This document shows positions 44,462 to 52,222 of a stretch of DNA of 64,000 bases, piece after piece. Every line of letters begins with the position of its first letter. Position 1 is the stretch's first letter. A program made the translations under genes and the position numbers. Location: assembly GCA_013298715.1 (NCBI GenBank), contig JAAFIQ010000004.1:1-64000 (forward strand), read 5' to 3'. The notes beneath the pieces were generated by a model. The model saw only the letters and a list, made by a program, of their open reading frames with translations, did no database searches and was not told the DNA's origin. Source of the stretch: Bacteroidota bacterium (GTDB lineage Bacteria > Bacteroidota > Bacteroidia > B-17B0 > Aurantibacillaceae).

Positions 44462-44673
44462 TTTTTTCTTTTTATATGGTTTATTACATGCTGTTTGGAT
44501 TCTTCTAATGTTTCTCCTTCTCTCCACTCTTTTTCAAACTCATCTTCTTCAATTGCACCGACGCTTTCTAATAGAGGCTGTACAAGATCTTTGTGCTTTT
44601 TGTAATCTATTAAAACAGATTTAATATTGCCATTAGCTGTTTTGTTTATTTGTATGCCTGCTATACGAGCCAT
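44449..44673 (-). CDS. antitoxin of the RelE/ParE-like pair
   Basis: A 74-residue acidic protein beginning MARIAGIQINKTANGNI, with a predicted helical C-terminal half (EEDEFEKEWREGETLEESK) suited to wrapping a toxin. It is translated first and overlaps the toxin start, the usual type II arrangement. No standard DNA-binding motif is recognised; the N-terminal strand may form a ribbon. Confidence 0.65.
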   Translation of the reverse strand: MARIAGIQINKTANGNIKSVLIDYKKHKDLVQPLLESVGAIEEDEFEKEWREGETLEESKQHVINHIKRKNWPK

Positions 44674-44786
44674 TTGTATGAGTTATAATTTTAAATATAA
44701 AGATACAAAATATTTGTTTCTAAAACTTACTTGTTTCGCACTGAAACCAAAATTTATTCCTTTAATTTGTATGAAAAGTAATTCGT

Positions 44787-45308
44787 TTGAACTTTGAAGA
44801 GTTATATAACACCCACAAGAATTTAGTATTTAATCTTGCTTTACAGTATGTTCAAAATACCGAAGATGCCGAAGATATTACACAAGATGTTTTCGTTACG
44901 GTGCATCAATCTTTACAAAATTTCAAACACGAGTCATCCCTTTCTACTTGGCTTTACCGCATTACAATAAATAAATCGTTAGATTTTATAAAAGCAAAAA
45001 AACGTAAAAAACGATTTGGTTTTATTGTTTCGTTTTTTAATAAAGATAACGAAGAGTTGACTTACGATTTCCCTCATTTTAATCACCCTGGAGTGCAGCT
45101 AGAAGATAAAGAAGCCTTAATGAACTTATTTAAACACATTAACGCTTTACCCGAAAATCAAAAGACAGCCTTAATATTGCATAAAATTGAACAAAAAACT
45201 CAAATTGAAGTTGCCGAAATTATGGAAATAAGCCCGAAAGCCGTTGAATCGCTTATACAACGTGCAAAAACAAATTTATCAAAAAAAATAAATAAGAACG
45301 AAGGATAA
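44787..45308 (+). CDS. ECF-type RNA polymerase sigma factor
   Basis: A 173-residue sigma-70 family protein with region 2 (HKNLVFNLALQYVQNTEDAEDITQDVFV, given here in parts: LALQYVQNTEDAEDITQ and STWLYRITINKSLDF) and region 4 (LPENQKTALILHKIEQKTQ, then EISPKAVESLIQRAK). It starts at TTG. The following genes, a small membrane protein and a CnrX/CpxP-like sensor, match the sigma/anti-sigma/sensor layout of metal-responsive operons. It probably drives the MbnP/MbnH genes below it. Confidence 0.88.
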   Translation: MNFEELYNTHKNLVFNLALQYVQNTEDAEDITQDVFVTVHQSLQNFKHESSLSTWLYRITINKSLDFIKAKKRKKRFGFIVSFFNKDNEELTYDFPHFNHPGVQLEDKEALMNLFKHINALPENQKTALILHKIEQKTQIEVAEIMEISPKAVESLIQRAKTNLSKKINKNEG

Positions 45309-45344
45309 CGTAAATAAAATCGTCTAACTAATTAATACCAAAAA

Positions 45345-45596
45345 ATGAACCTTGAAGACTTAAATAAAATTAAACCTGTTGAAGCACCGCCCTTTTTGCT
45401 AACACGCATTCAGCAAAGCATTAAAAACGCAAACGAACATTTTGTTTCAAATAAAATAGTTTGGCTAAGCGCTTTATCCTTTAGCTGTGTGGTAATTATA
45501 AGTGCTAGTGCCGTATTTTACAACACCTCACCTTCATCAACTACCCAAATAATTGCACATTCATTAAACTTAAACCCTACCAACAACTTATACTAA
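45345..45596 (+). CDS. small single-span membrane protein, candidate anti-sigma factor
   Basis: An 83-residue protein with about 35 cytoplasmic residues (MNLEDLNKIKPVEAPPFLL start), one transmembrane segment (about 41-60) and a short outer tail. This size and position resemble minimal anti-sigma or CnrY-like proteins that hold an ECF factor at the membrane. The final A of its TAA stop is the first base of the next ATG (ATGA-type overlap). Sequence similarity to known anti-sigma factors is not evident, so the call rests on context. Confidence 0.55.
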   Translation: MNLEDLNKIKPVEAPPFLLTRIQQSIKNANEHFVSNKIVWLSALSFSCVVIISASAVFYNTSPSSTTQIIAHSLNLNPTNNLY

Positions 45597-46042
45597 TGAA
45601 CAAAGTAAAATTATTAACTTGGCTTTGTTGCGGATTATTACTCATAAACCTTGGTTTGGTTTGGTTTATCTTTTCACACAAACCAAATGGCGGAAGACAC
45701 GACAAACCAAAAGACACAGTTATAAAAAAATTAGGATTTGATGCTCAACAAATTGTAGCCTACGAAAAATTTATTGATTGGCATAGAAGTGAAATAAGAA
45801 GAAGTGAAGGTAATATAGTAGAAATTAAAAACAAGTTATATTCCACCTTATCAAATGATTCTGCTCAAAATCAAAAAGATTCACTTATTACTGAAATAGG
45901 AAAATTACAAACTGCAATAGAAAACATACATTACAAACATTTTCAAGATATAAAACAAATCTGCAAGCCAAATCAAATAAAAGCATTTGAAGAGTTAACT
46001 TCAGAAATTGCACTACTTTTCTCAAAAAAACATCCTAAATAA
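45596..46042 (+). CDS. periplasmic metal-sensor-like protein (CnrX/CpxP/Spy-like)
   Basis: A 148-residue protein with one N-terminal membrane anchor (about 5-25) and a helical periplasmic domain. The domain is rich in charged heptads (YEKFIDWHRSEIRRSEG, then FQDIKQICKPNQIKAFEEL), as in the LTxxQ/heavy-metal-resistance group. Such proteins bind metal outside and signal to an anti-sigma factor. It lies in the sigma to MbnP run and would be the input module. Confidence 0.65.
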   Translation: MNKVKLLTWLCCGLLLINLGLVWFIFSHKPNGGRHDKPKDTVIKKLGFDAQQIVAYEKFIDWHRSEIRRSEGNIVEIKNKLYSTLSNDSAQNQKDSLITEIGKLQTAIENIHYKHFQDIKQICKPNQIKAFEELTSEIALLFSKKHPK

Positions 46043-46043
46043 A

Positions 46044-46736
46044 ATGCAAATTTTAAAATATAATTGGTTCTTCTATTTTGTACTTATGCTTAATTATCTG
46101 AAAGCACAAACCAACAGCACTATTCAATTCTATTTCACATATAATTCTAAGCCACTAACAATAAGTGATTCCACATTGCCTCTGCTTGATTCGAATGGAT
46201 TACAAATTAGTAACTTAAAATTTTATTGCTCAAACATTCAATTTCTAAAAAATAAAAAAGTAATTGTAGAAGAAAAAAATAGTTTTCATTTGGTAGATGC
46301 TTCTAATTCATCTTCTCAAAAAATTAATGTTGCTATTACGTCTAAACTTTTATTTGATGAATTAAAATTCAATTTAGGCATTGATAGTATTGCCAATGTA
46401 TCTGGTGCGCTTGGTGGCGATTTAGACCAAACCAAAGGTATGTACTGGACTTGGCAAAGCGGCTACATTAATTTTAAAATTGAAGGGAAAAGTAAACAAT
46501 GTAACTCAAGAAACAACGAATTTCAATTTCACCTAGGAGGTTACACACAACCAAATTATTGTTTAGAGACGCTTATTTTTTCACTTGCAGATAAGTCTCT
46601 CATTGACATAAATGTAGATGTTAAAAAAATAATTGACCAACTAAAATTACAAGAACAAACTAAAATTATGTCGCCCAGTAAAGATGCGGTTTTGCTCTCA
46701 AAAAAAATTAGCACTTGTTTTGAAATATTGAAGTGA
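46044..46736 (+). CDS. MbnP-like copper-binding secreted protein
   Basis: About 230 residues with a signal peptide ending LKAQ. The core shows LGIDSIANVSGALGGDLDQ then GMYWTWQSGYINFKIEG, and FQFHLGGYTQPNY, the sequence style of the MbnP family. In methanotrophs MbnP binds copper through a kynurenine that the diheme enzyme MbnH makes from a tryptophan. The Trp-rich motif and the adjacent MbnH-like gene (4-bp overlap) support the same partnership here. The ATG is preferred over an upstream TTG overlapping the sensor gene. Confidence 0.8.
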   Translation: MQILKYNWFFYFVLMLNYLKAQTNSTIQFYFTYNSKPLTISDSTLPLLDSNGLQISNLKFYCSNIQFLKNKKVIVEEKNSFHLVDASNSSSQKINVAITSKLLFDELKFNLGIDSIANVSGALGGDLDQTKGMYWTWQSGYINFKIEGKSKQCNSRNNEFQFHLGGYTQPNYCLETLIFSLADKSLIDINVDVKKIIDQLKLQEQTKIMSPSKDAVLLSKKISTCFEILK

Positions 46737-47767
46737 TGCAAAAAAAGATTATTATAATTTTCTGTATCAGTATATTCCTTCTTGCTTTTCATTATACTGA
46801 GAATGTAACATTTTTTGTTCCGAAAAACTGGCCACAACCTGTTTACGATTTTACTAAAAATCCATTAACAAAAAATAAAATAGAATTAGGGCGTGCTTTG
46901 TTTTACGATCCGCTTCTCTCTAGAAACAATACAATTTCTTGCGCTAGCTGCCATTCGCAATACTCTGCATTTACACATAGTGATCATGCCTTGAGCCATG
47001 GAATAGATGACAGCATTGGTAATAGAAACTCACTAGCATTAATGAATTTAGCTTGGCAAAAATTATTTATGTGGGATGGCGCTGTTAATCATTTAGATGT
47101 GCAAGCCCTTGCCCCTATTCATAATAAATTAGAAATGGACGAAAACATAGCAAACGTTGTTACTAAATTACAAAACTTAAAGCTCTACAAATTCTTATTT
47201 TACAAAGCTTACAACGATTCTAATATTACTGGAGAAAGAACATTAAAAGCGCTTTCTCAGTTTATGTTAACCCTTGTTTCTAGCAATAGCAAGTACGACA
47301 GTGTAATGCGCAAACAAACTCAATTTACAAAACAAGAAGGAAATGGATATACACTTTTCAAAAAAAACTGCGCCAGTTGCCATACAGAGCCTTTGTTTAC
47401 AAACAATCAATTTATGAATAATGGTTTGCCTCTTGATTCAGCGTTAAACGATTATGGAAGATATACTGTTACAAAAAACGCAAACGATTCGCTAAAATTT
47501 AAAGTGCCAACACTCCGCAACATTGAATTTTCTCACCCATACATGCACGATGGACGCTTTAAAAAACTTTCTCACGTTTTAAACCATTATACCAAAGGAG
47601 TAGTTAAAAATAAAACGTTGGGTATAGAGTTACAAAATGAAGTAAATCTGAGCTCTAACGAAAAGGTTGATATTATTGCCTTTTTATTAACCTTAAGTGA
47701 CAAAAAATTTCTTTTTAATCCAGAATTTTCTTACCCAAAAAATAGTTTTCAAACTGCGAAGGATTAG
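46733..47767 (+). CDS. MbnH-like diheme cytochrome c peroxidase
   Basis: A 344-residue protein of the bacterial diheme cytochrome c peroxidase/MauG family, with an N-terminal signal or anchor. Two heme-binding motifs are present, CASCHSQ near 63 and CASCHTE near 214, plus the conserved LGRALFYDPLLS and VPTLRNIEFSHPYMHDGR. MbnH members oxidise a Trp of MbnP rather than reduce peroxide. The overlap with the MbnP-like gene favours this role over general peroxidase or methylamine function. Confidence 0.85.
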   Translation: MMQKKIIIIFCISIFLLAFHYTENVTFFVPKNWPQPVYDFTKNPLTKNKIELGRALFYDPLLSRNNTISCASCHSQYSAFTHSDHALSHGIDDSIGNRNSLALMNLAWQKLFMWDGAVNHLDVQALAPIHNKLEMDENIANVVTKLQNLKLYKFLFYKAYNDSNITGERTLKALSQFMLTLVSSNSKYDSVMRKQTQFTKQEGNGYTLFKKNCASCHTEPLFTNNQFMNNGLPLDSALNDYGRYTVTKNANDSLKFKVPTLRNIEFSHPYMHDGRFKKLSHVLNHYTKGVVKNKTLGIELQNEVNLSSNEKVDIIAFLLTLSDKKFLFNPEFSYPKNSFQTAKD

Positions 47768-47831
47768 CAAAAAGCCGACGTCTAATTATAAATAGCAAAT
47801 TAAAGTATTAACATTAAAATAAAATAAACCT

Positions 47832-49199
47832 ATGAAGCAACAATTAATTTTTTCAGCACTTGTATTAGGAAGTGCGTTTGGTAAAGCCCAGCTTAGTCCT
47901 GCAATTACCTCTTGGCTAAAAAACACAACAACAACAGGCTCCTATTATGTTTCAGGTAATTCTACTGCAGTTTCTAATAGCATATTAGTTAACTGTCAGT
48001 CCGTGCAATATTCAGCCAACAATGTTTACATTACTACTGCTGGCGTACCTGCTTATCCTACTGGGCCATTTTTAGATGGTAATCCAAGTCAAGCAACAAA
48101 TCAAAATGCAATTTTTAAATTCCCGTTAACCCCAGTCCAAAATACAGGATCGTTAACTGCAACAACCGGAGGTAATATTGGTGTGTTTATAAATGGCGTT
48201 GCTTTATTTGATTACCGCGATGGCGTTGCTTGGAATGCAACAACCAATGCCTTGTGCGGTGGGCCAGGTAATCCTGCTTGTCCGGGCGGACCAAACGCAA
48301 ATTTACCTTGGAATAGAGATGCAATATTAGCAGAAAAAGGAGGCTTCGATTGTTCTAAAGGGCATCCTGCAATGGGCAATTACCATCACCATCAAAATCC
48401 TTCGGCATTTAAGTTAGATTTAGCGGTTACCTCAACCATTTGTAATTTATACGATGCCAATGGTTTGTATGCCATTAATGCCACACAGCACTCACCACTG
48501 ATAGGTTATGCGTATGATGGGTTTCCAATTTATGGTGCATATGCGTATCAAAACACCAATGGTACAGGTGGAATTGTTAGAATGAAATCAAGTTATCAAT
48601 TAAGAAGTATTACCACTCGCACATCTTCACCTACTGGCGCAACTGTTACTGCTGGTCCGCCAGTGAGCACAACCTATCCATTAGGATATTTTAGAGAAGA
48701 TTATGAATTTATTAGTAATTCAGCTCCAGATTATTTGGATTTACATAACGGACGTTTTTGTGTTACACCTGAATACCCAAATGGAATCTATTGTTATTTT
48801 GCAACCGTTGATGCCAATTGGAATTCGGCGTACCCTTATGTTGTAGGGCCAACATTTTATGGTGTATACGCAAACAGAAAAGTAACTTCAATAACTGAAA
48901 CTGTTACTTCTTATACAACTACTGTTGGCATGAGGAATAACCCTAATCAAGAAATAAACGTTGGTATTTTTCCTAACCCAACAAGTGATTTAATAGCCAT
49001 TCAAATTGATGGATTAAATAAAGAAAACTTATCAGTAGAATTATACGATGTAGTTGGTAAATTAATTCAAAAAACCACTTTAAATCAAGGTGCAAGCATT
49101 GCTTACTTTGATACCAAAACCTTATATGCTGGAACATACACAGTGCGTGTAGTTGGAGCAAATGGTGTTACTAATAAAAAAGTGGTAGTAGCAAAATAA
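47832..49199 (+). CDS. secreted YHYH-domain protein with T9SS sorting signal
   Basis: A 455-residue protein. It has a signal peptide (ending FGKAQ) and a YHYH domain with HPAMGNYHHHQNP and IGYAYDGFPIYGAY (about 180-245). It ends in a T9SS type A sorting domain (VGIFPNPTSDLIAIQIDG, ending KKVVVAK). YHYH proteins are often found with copper-related genes, and the clustered His residues could bind metal. It is separated from the MbnH-like gene by 64 bp and may belong to the same regulon. Confidence 0.85.
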   Translation: MKQQLIFSALVLGSAFGKAQLSPAITSWLKNTTTTGSYYVSGNSTAVSNSILVNCQSVQYSANNVYITTAGVPAYPTGPFLDGNPSQATNQNAIFKFPLTPVQNTGSLTATTGGNIGVFINGVALFDYRDGVAWNATTNALCGGPGNPACPGGPNANLPWNRDAILAEKGGFDCSKGHPAMGNYHHHQNPSAFKLDLAVTSTICNLYDANGLYAINATQHSPLIGYAYDGFPIYGAYAYQNTNGTGGIVRMKSSYQLRSITTRTSSPTGATVTAGPPVSTTYPLGYFREDYEFISNSAPDYLDLHNGRFCVTPEYPNGIYCYFATVDANWNSAYPYVVGPTFYGVYANRKVTSITETVTSYTTTVGMRNNPNQEINVGIFPNPTSDLIAIQIDGLNKENLSVELYDVVGKLIQKTTLNQGASIAYFDTKTLYAGTYTVRVVGANGVTNKKVVVAK

Positions 49200-49278
49200 T
49201 GTTTCTGTCTAAAAACTCCATCGTTACATTCTCCCTTTAATCCTAAACAGACAGTTCAAAAAAAGAAATGTTTGTGAT

Positions 49279-49530
49279 TAATTAGGGTTCACTCGAAATG
49301 TATAAAAATTAACTGAATCAAGGCAGCGAAGTGAAGATGTATATAAATACTTCGAACTGAGCTAACGACGAGTCAGTTAATTTTTATCAAGCTAAAAACG
49401 CAAATGAAACTTAGTTTTATCGGTAAGGATTTTCCTTAAAAAGTCCAAAAAGGTTTGCAATTAAAAAGAGATTTAACCCTCCGATCTCCTGTCAATTGGC
49501 ATGTTTGCGTTTTTGAGTGAACCCTAATTA
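49279..49530. mobile_element. MITE-like element, copy 2 (inverted relative to copy 1)
   Basis: A 252-bp non-coding unit with the same ends (TAATTAGGGTTCACTC and its complement) as the element at 24533-24785. When reversed, copy 1 matches it closely through the half containing CTGAATC, AGGCAGCGAAGTGAAGATG, GAGCTAACGACGAGTCAG and TAATTTTTATCAAGC; the other half is more divergent. Ends are nearly perfect (one mismatch in 20), so the copy looks fairly young. It lies after the YHYH gene. Confidence 0.75.
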
Positions 49531-49649
49531 ACTGGAAGGATTTTTTTAAAAATGATTTGTAAGAAATCCTAACAATTACTAAATCGGCCTTAACCATATT
49601 AAGACAGTTAGTTCGTTGATAAAATCGACCTATACTTTCTAAATACGGA

Positions 49650-49823
49650 TAAAAATACTTCGAAATGAGCTAACTACGCGTGTGTTAATTTTTATCTAGT
49701 CAAAATCGTGTAAAAAACTCTTTTTTATTTCTCTGGATTTTAAGATTTCCTCTTAAAAAGAGATTTAACCCTCAAATCTACTATTATTTAACCTATTTGC
49801 GTATTTAAGTAAACCCGAAATTA
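49650..49823. mobile_element. MITE-like element, degenerate copy 3
   Basis: The same order of blocks as copy 2 is still readable with many changes: AATACTTCGAAATGAGCTAA, TAATTTTTATCTAG, AAAAAGAGATTTAACCCTC, TTTGCG and the decayed end AAGTAAACCCGAAATTA. The left end is not recognisable. With copy 2 it fills the 692-bp gap before the chitinase-like gene; no other gene is seen there. Confidence 0.55.
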
Positions 49824-49891
49824 GCAAGTTTAGGTGGAAGATGTAAAATACATAGAGCCTTTTATGAGGTGCTGAAGTGAGCTAATTAATT

Positions 49892-51688
49892 TTATTTCTG
49901 AACAACTATTTTTCTATTCCTTATTGTATCATCAACCAAAAATAATTTTAAAAAATAAATTCCGTTTCCTAATTCTTTAACTGGCACTAAAGCATTCTCT
50001 GAATTTACGCTTATTTCCTTAACTAATTTACCGCTGTAATCATACAAAACAACTTGCTTAATTAATTTATCAGAACTTACACTAAACTGATTTGAACTTG
50101 GATTAGGATAAACATTTACAAAATTTTCTATTGCTGAATTATACTGCAATTGTGTTATTACAACCGTATTTGTTGGCGCAACGCAACTTTTAATTGCCTT
50201 AAATCCAAAAGTGGTGGTAGCATTATCGCTCTTAAAGCGTAAGGTTAAATTAGTGGCCGTAGAGGTTACGGTTCCTGGAGAATTTGTTCCAGTGTATGCA
50301 CCAATTAAAGGAGAATTTATACTTGCGCCATTATACAACCAAAGCGAATCGTAGTTAAGCTCAACACCAAAACTCTTGAATTGTAACTGCACCATGCTTC
50401 CTGTAGGGGCAGATAATGTAAAGGCGTAAGTTTCATTGTCGTAGTAATTGCGCGTTGGTCCTCCCATATCAAACAAACTATCATTGCAAACAATTGGTGC
50501 ACAGTTACTAAATTTATCTTTTATTAAATTCCAATAACCTGTTAATCCATCATCATACCCAAGCGCCCACATGCCTATGCCTGCAATGCCACGTTGATTT
50601 ACCATATCGTATTTTCTTCCCAAACTATAAACATCATCTATAAAACACTGACGCCATTGCCCTCCTGTTTGGTAAGCGTAGTAAGGACTATAACAATTAC
50701 CTTCCCAAAACTTATTTGAGGTGGAATACGTTGTGGGATTACTCGAAACATAATCAATAGTGCGCGATGTATTATAAGTATTAGTAGTTGCAGGTATTAC
50801 ATTAGAGGTTACACCCCACTCCCTCCCGTAATAAGGCAAACCCATTACCAACTTGTTTGCAGGTGCGCCTTGTTTCATGTAGTAAGAAATGCTTTTTCCA
50901 ACAGTGTAATTATAACTCGTTTGAAAATTATAAAGCGGCGAGGTTGGTCCCGCTTGTGAACTGCCACCGTAGTAATAATCGTAACCCATTATTGTATAAA
51001 AGTTTACACTTGGGTTTAATGCCGGAATATTAAAAACAGAGCTCCACTCAACTGCATACAAACAAATAGAAAGTTGATAATTTGGGTTTGCGGTGTTTAA
51101 AGCAGTCCTTAAATTTGTTATAAATGTTACAAATGGCGCTTTATCAGAAGCTCCCATTCCTTCAAAATCAATATTTACACCATTACCTTGGCGTGTGTTT
51201 AATAAAGATACGATGTTGTTTATAAATGTTGTTTGCGCAGAGGGTGTGGCCCAAAATGTACTGTGTCCGCTAAACATGGTAGCACAAATATGAATTTTTG
51301 TACCATTGTTTTTTGCAACTGTTACAACACTTGCTGTATTCCAGGCAAAAGAGGCATTAGTATTATTGCCTGTTGTGCTAGAAACAGTGTAATCAAAATA
51401 ACACAAATCGCTTAACAAATTCCATTGGTAATTAGTGTAAGCTGAACCCATCCAATAAGGATGCCAGCCAAATATTTTTTTATTCAAAACGCAAGTCGCT
51501 GTTGGAGAAGCTAGTTTATTTAAGTTGTAATCCTTCTTGTTGTAATTATCAAATTCTGCATCTGTAATCATATTCAACTTCGAGTAAAACTCGCTTTGTT
51601 CTTGCACAGTTGATTTATAATTTGTTGGCTGAGCTTTTATAACATTGGCAACCAAGAAGGCAATAAAGAGGTATAAACTAAACTTCAT
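49892..51688 (-). CDS. secreted GH18 chitinase-like enzyme with CUB-like and T9SS domains
   Basis: A 598-residue protein with a signal peptide (about 1-19), a glycoside hydrolase family 18 barrel (about 75-395), a CUB-like beta domain (about 405-505; RNYYDNETYAFTLSAP, then YDSLWLYNG), and a T9SS sorting domain (VNVYPNPSSNQFSV, ending KIVVQK). The GH18 active-site strand reads NGVNIDFEGMG near 172. The proton-donor Glu and the preceding Asp are kept, while the two upstream Asp of DGxDxDxE are Asn. It may cleave chitin, peptidoglycan or another beta-1,4-GlcNAc polymer, or be a weak or binding-only form. Confidence 0.85.
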   Translation of the reverse strand: MKFSLYLFIAFLVANVIKAQPTNYKSTVQEQSEFYSKLNMITDAEFDNYNKKDYNLNKLASPTATCVLNKKIFGWHPYWMGSAYTNYQWNLLSDLCYFDYTVSSTTGNNTNASFAWNTASVVTVAKNNGTKIHICATMFSGHSTFWATPSAQTTFINNIVSLLNTRQGNGVNIDFEGMGASDKAPFVTFITNLRTALNTANPNYQLSICLYAVEWSSVFNIPALNPSVNFYTIMGYDYYYGGSSQAGPTSPLYNFQTSYNYTVGKSISYYMKQGAPANKLVMGLPYYGREWGVTSNVIPATTNTYNTSRTIDYVSSNPTTYSTSNKFWEGNCYSPYYAYQTGGQWRQCFIDDVYSLGRKYDMVNQRGIAGIGMWALGYDDGLTGYWNLIKDKFSNCAPIVCNDSLFDMGGPTRNYYDNETYAFTLSAPTGSMVQLQFKSFGVELNYDSLWLYNGASINSPLIGAYTGTNSPGTVTSTATNLTLRFKSDNATTTFGFKAIKSCVAPTNTVVITQLQYNSAIENFVNVYPNPSSNQFSVSSDKLIKQVVLYDYSGKLVKEISVNSENALVPVKELGNGIYFLKLFLVDDTIRNRKIVVQK

Positions 51689-51771
51689 AATGTAAAAATA
51701 ATAAATATAAACGGCTTAAAAAGGAGGAATTATAGCCTCAAAATACATTTTTCATTTATTTATTGCTTTAA

Positions 51772-51803
51772 TTTGCATGAATTACGAAAAAATTTTATAT
51801 TTG
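51772..51803 (+). promoter_or_regulatory. promoter of rpsO
   Basis: TTTG (51772-51775), 20 bp, TATATTTG (51796-51803) matches the Bacteroidota promoter consensus and lies just before the ribosomal protein gene. Confidence 0.75.
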
Positions 51804-51823
51804 CACCCTAAAATTAAATTACA

Positions 51824-52093
51824 ATGTATTTAACATCACAAGTAAAAAAAGATATTTTTAAAAAGCATGGTGGAAACGAGAAGAACACAGGAAGTTCAGA
51901 GTCGCAAGTTGCTTTATTTACATTACGTATTGATCATTTAACTGAGCATTTAAAAAGTAATAAAAAAGATTTTGGTACACAACGTGCTTTATTAAATTTA
52001 GTTGGTAAACGCCGTGCATTACTAGATTATTTAAAGAAAAACGACTTAGCACGCTACCGTGCAATTATTAAAACATTAGATATTCGTAAATAA
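51824..52093 (+). CDS. rpsO: 30S ribosomal protein S15
   Basis: An 89-residue S15, full length. The typical GGNEKNTGSSESQVALFTLRI, HLKSNKKDFGTQRALLNLVG and RRALLDYLKKNDLARY stretches are present (read in parts). S15 binds 16S rRNA early in 30S assembly. It is followed by its own strong terminator and then pnp, the widely conserved rpsO-pnp order. Confidence 0.97.
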   Translation: MYLTSQVKKDIFKKHGGNEKNTGSSESQVALFTLRIDHLTEHLKSNKKDFGTQRALLNLVGKRRALLDYLKKNDLARYRAIIKTLDIRK

Positions 52094-52120
52094 TTTATTA
52101 CGGATGATGTATTAAAAGGG

Positions 52121-52153
52121 GGCATTCTGAACACAATTCAGAATGCCTTTTTT
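52121..52153 (+). terminator. terminator after rpsO
   Basis: GGCATTCTGAA, loop CACAA, TTCAGAATGCC, then a run of seven T: a perfect 11-bp Rho-independent terminator. Confidence 0.93.
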
Positions 52154-52188
52154 ATAACCTACAAATCAAACAAATAAAATATAAATCC

Positions 52189-52207
52189 ATCTCGAAAACG
52201 TCGAGAT
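52189..52207 (+). promoter_or_regulatory. hairpin in the pnp leader
   Basis: ATCTCGA, loop AAACG, TCGAGAT is a perfect 7-bp hairpin ending 15 nt before the pnp ATG. In E. coli, PNPase controls its own messenger through a leader stem cut by RNase III; this stem could serve a similar purpose, though it is much shorter. Confidence 0.4.
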
Positions 52208-52222
52208 ACAAAACAAAAAAAC

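Noticed and set aside
44771-44797. ATG-started form of the ECF sigma factor
   Set aside because: The ATG at 44771 is in a different frame and meets a stop after eight codons; the TTG at 44787 keeps the conserved region 2 start.
47832-49199. Multicopper oxidase or nitrite reductase
   Set aside because: No cupredoxin copper motifs are seen; the His cluster and following glycine-rich part match the YHYH family.
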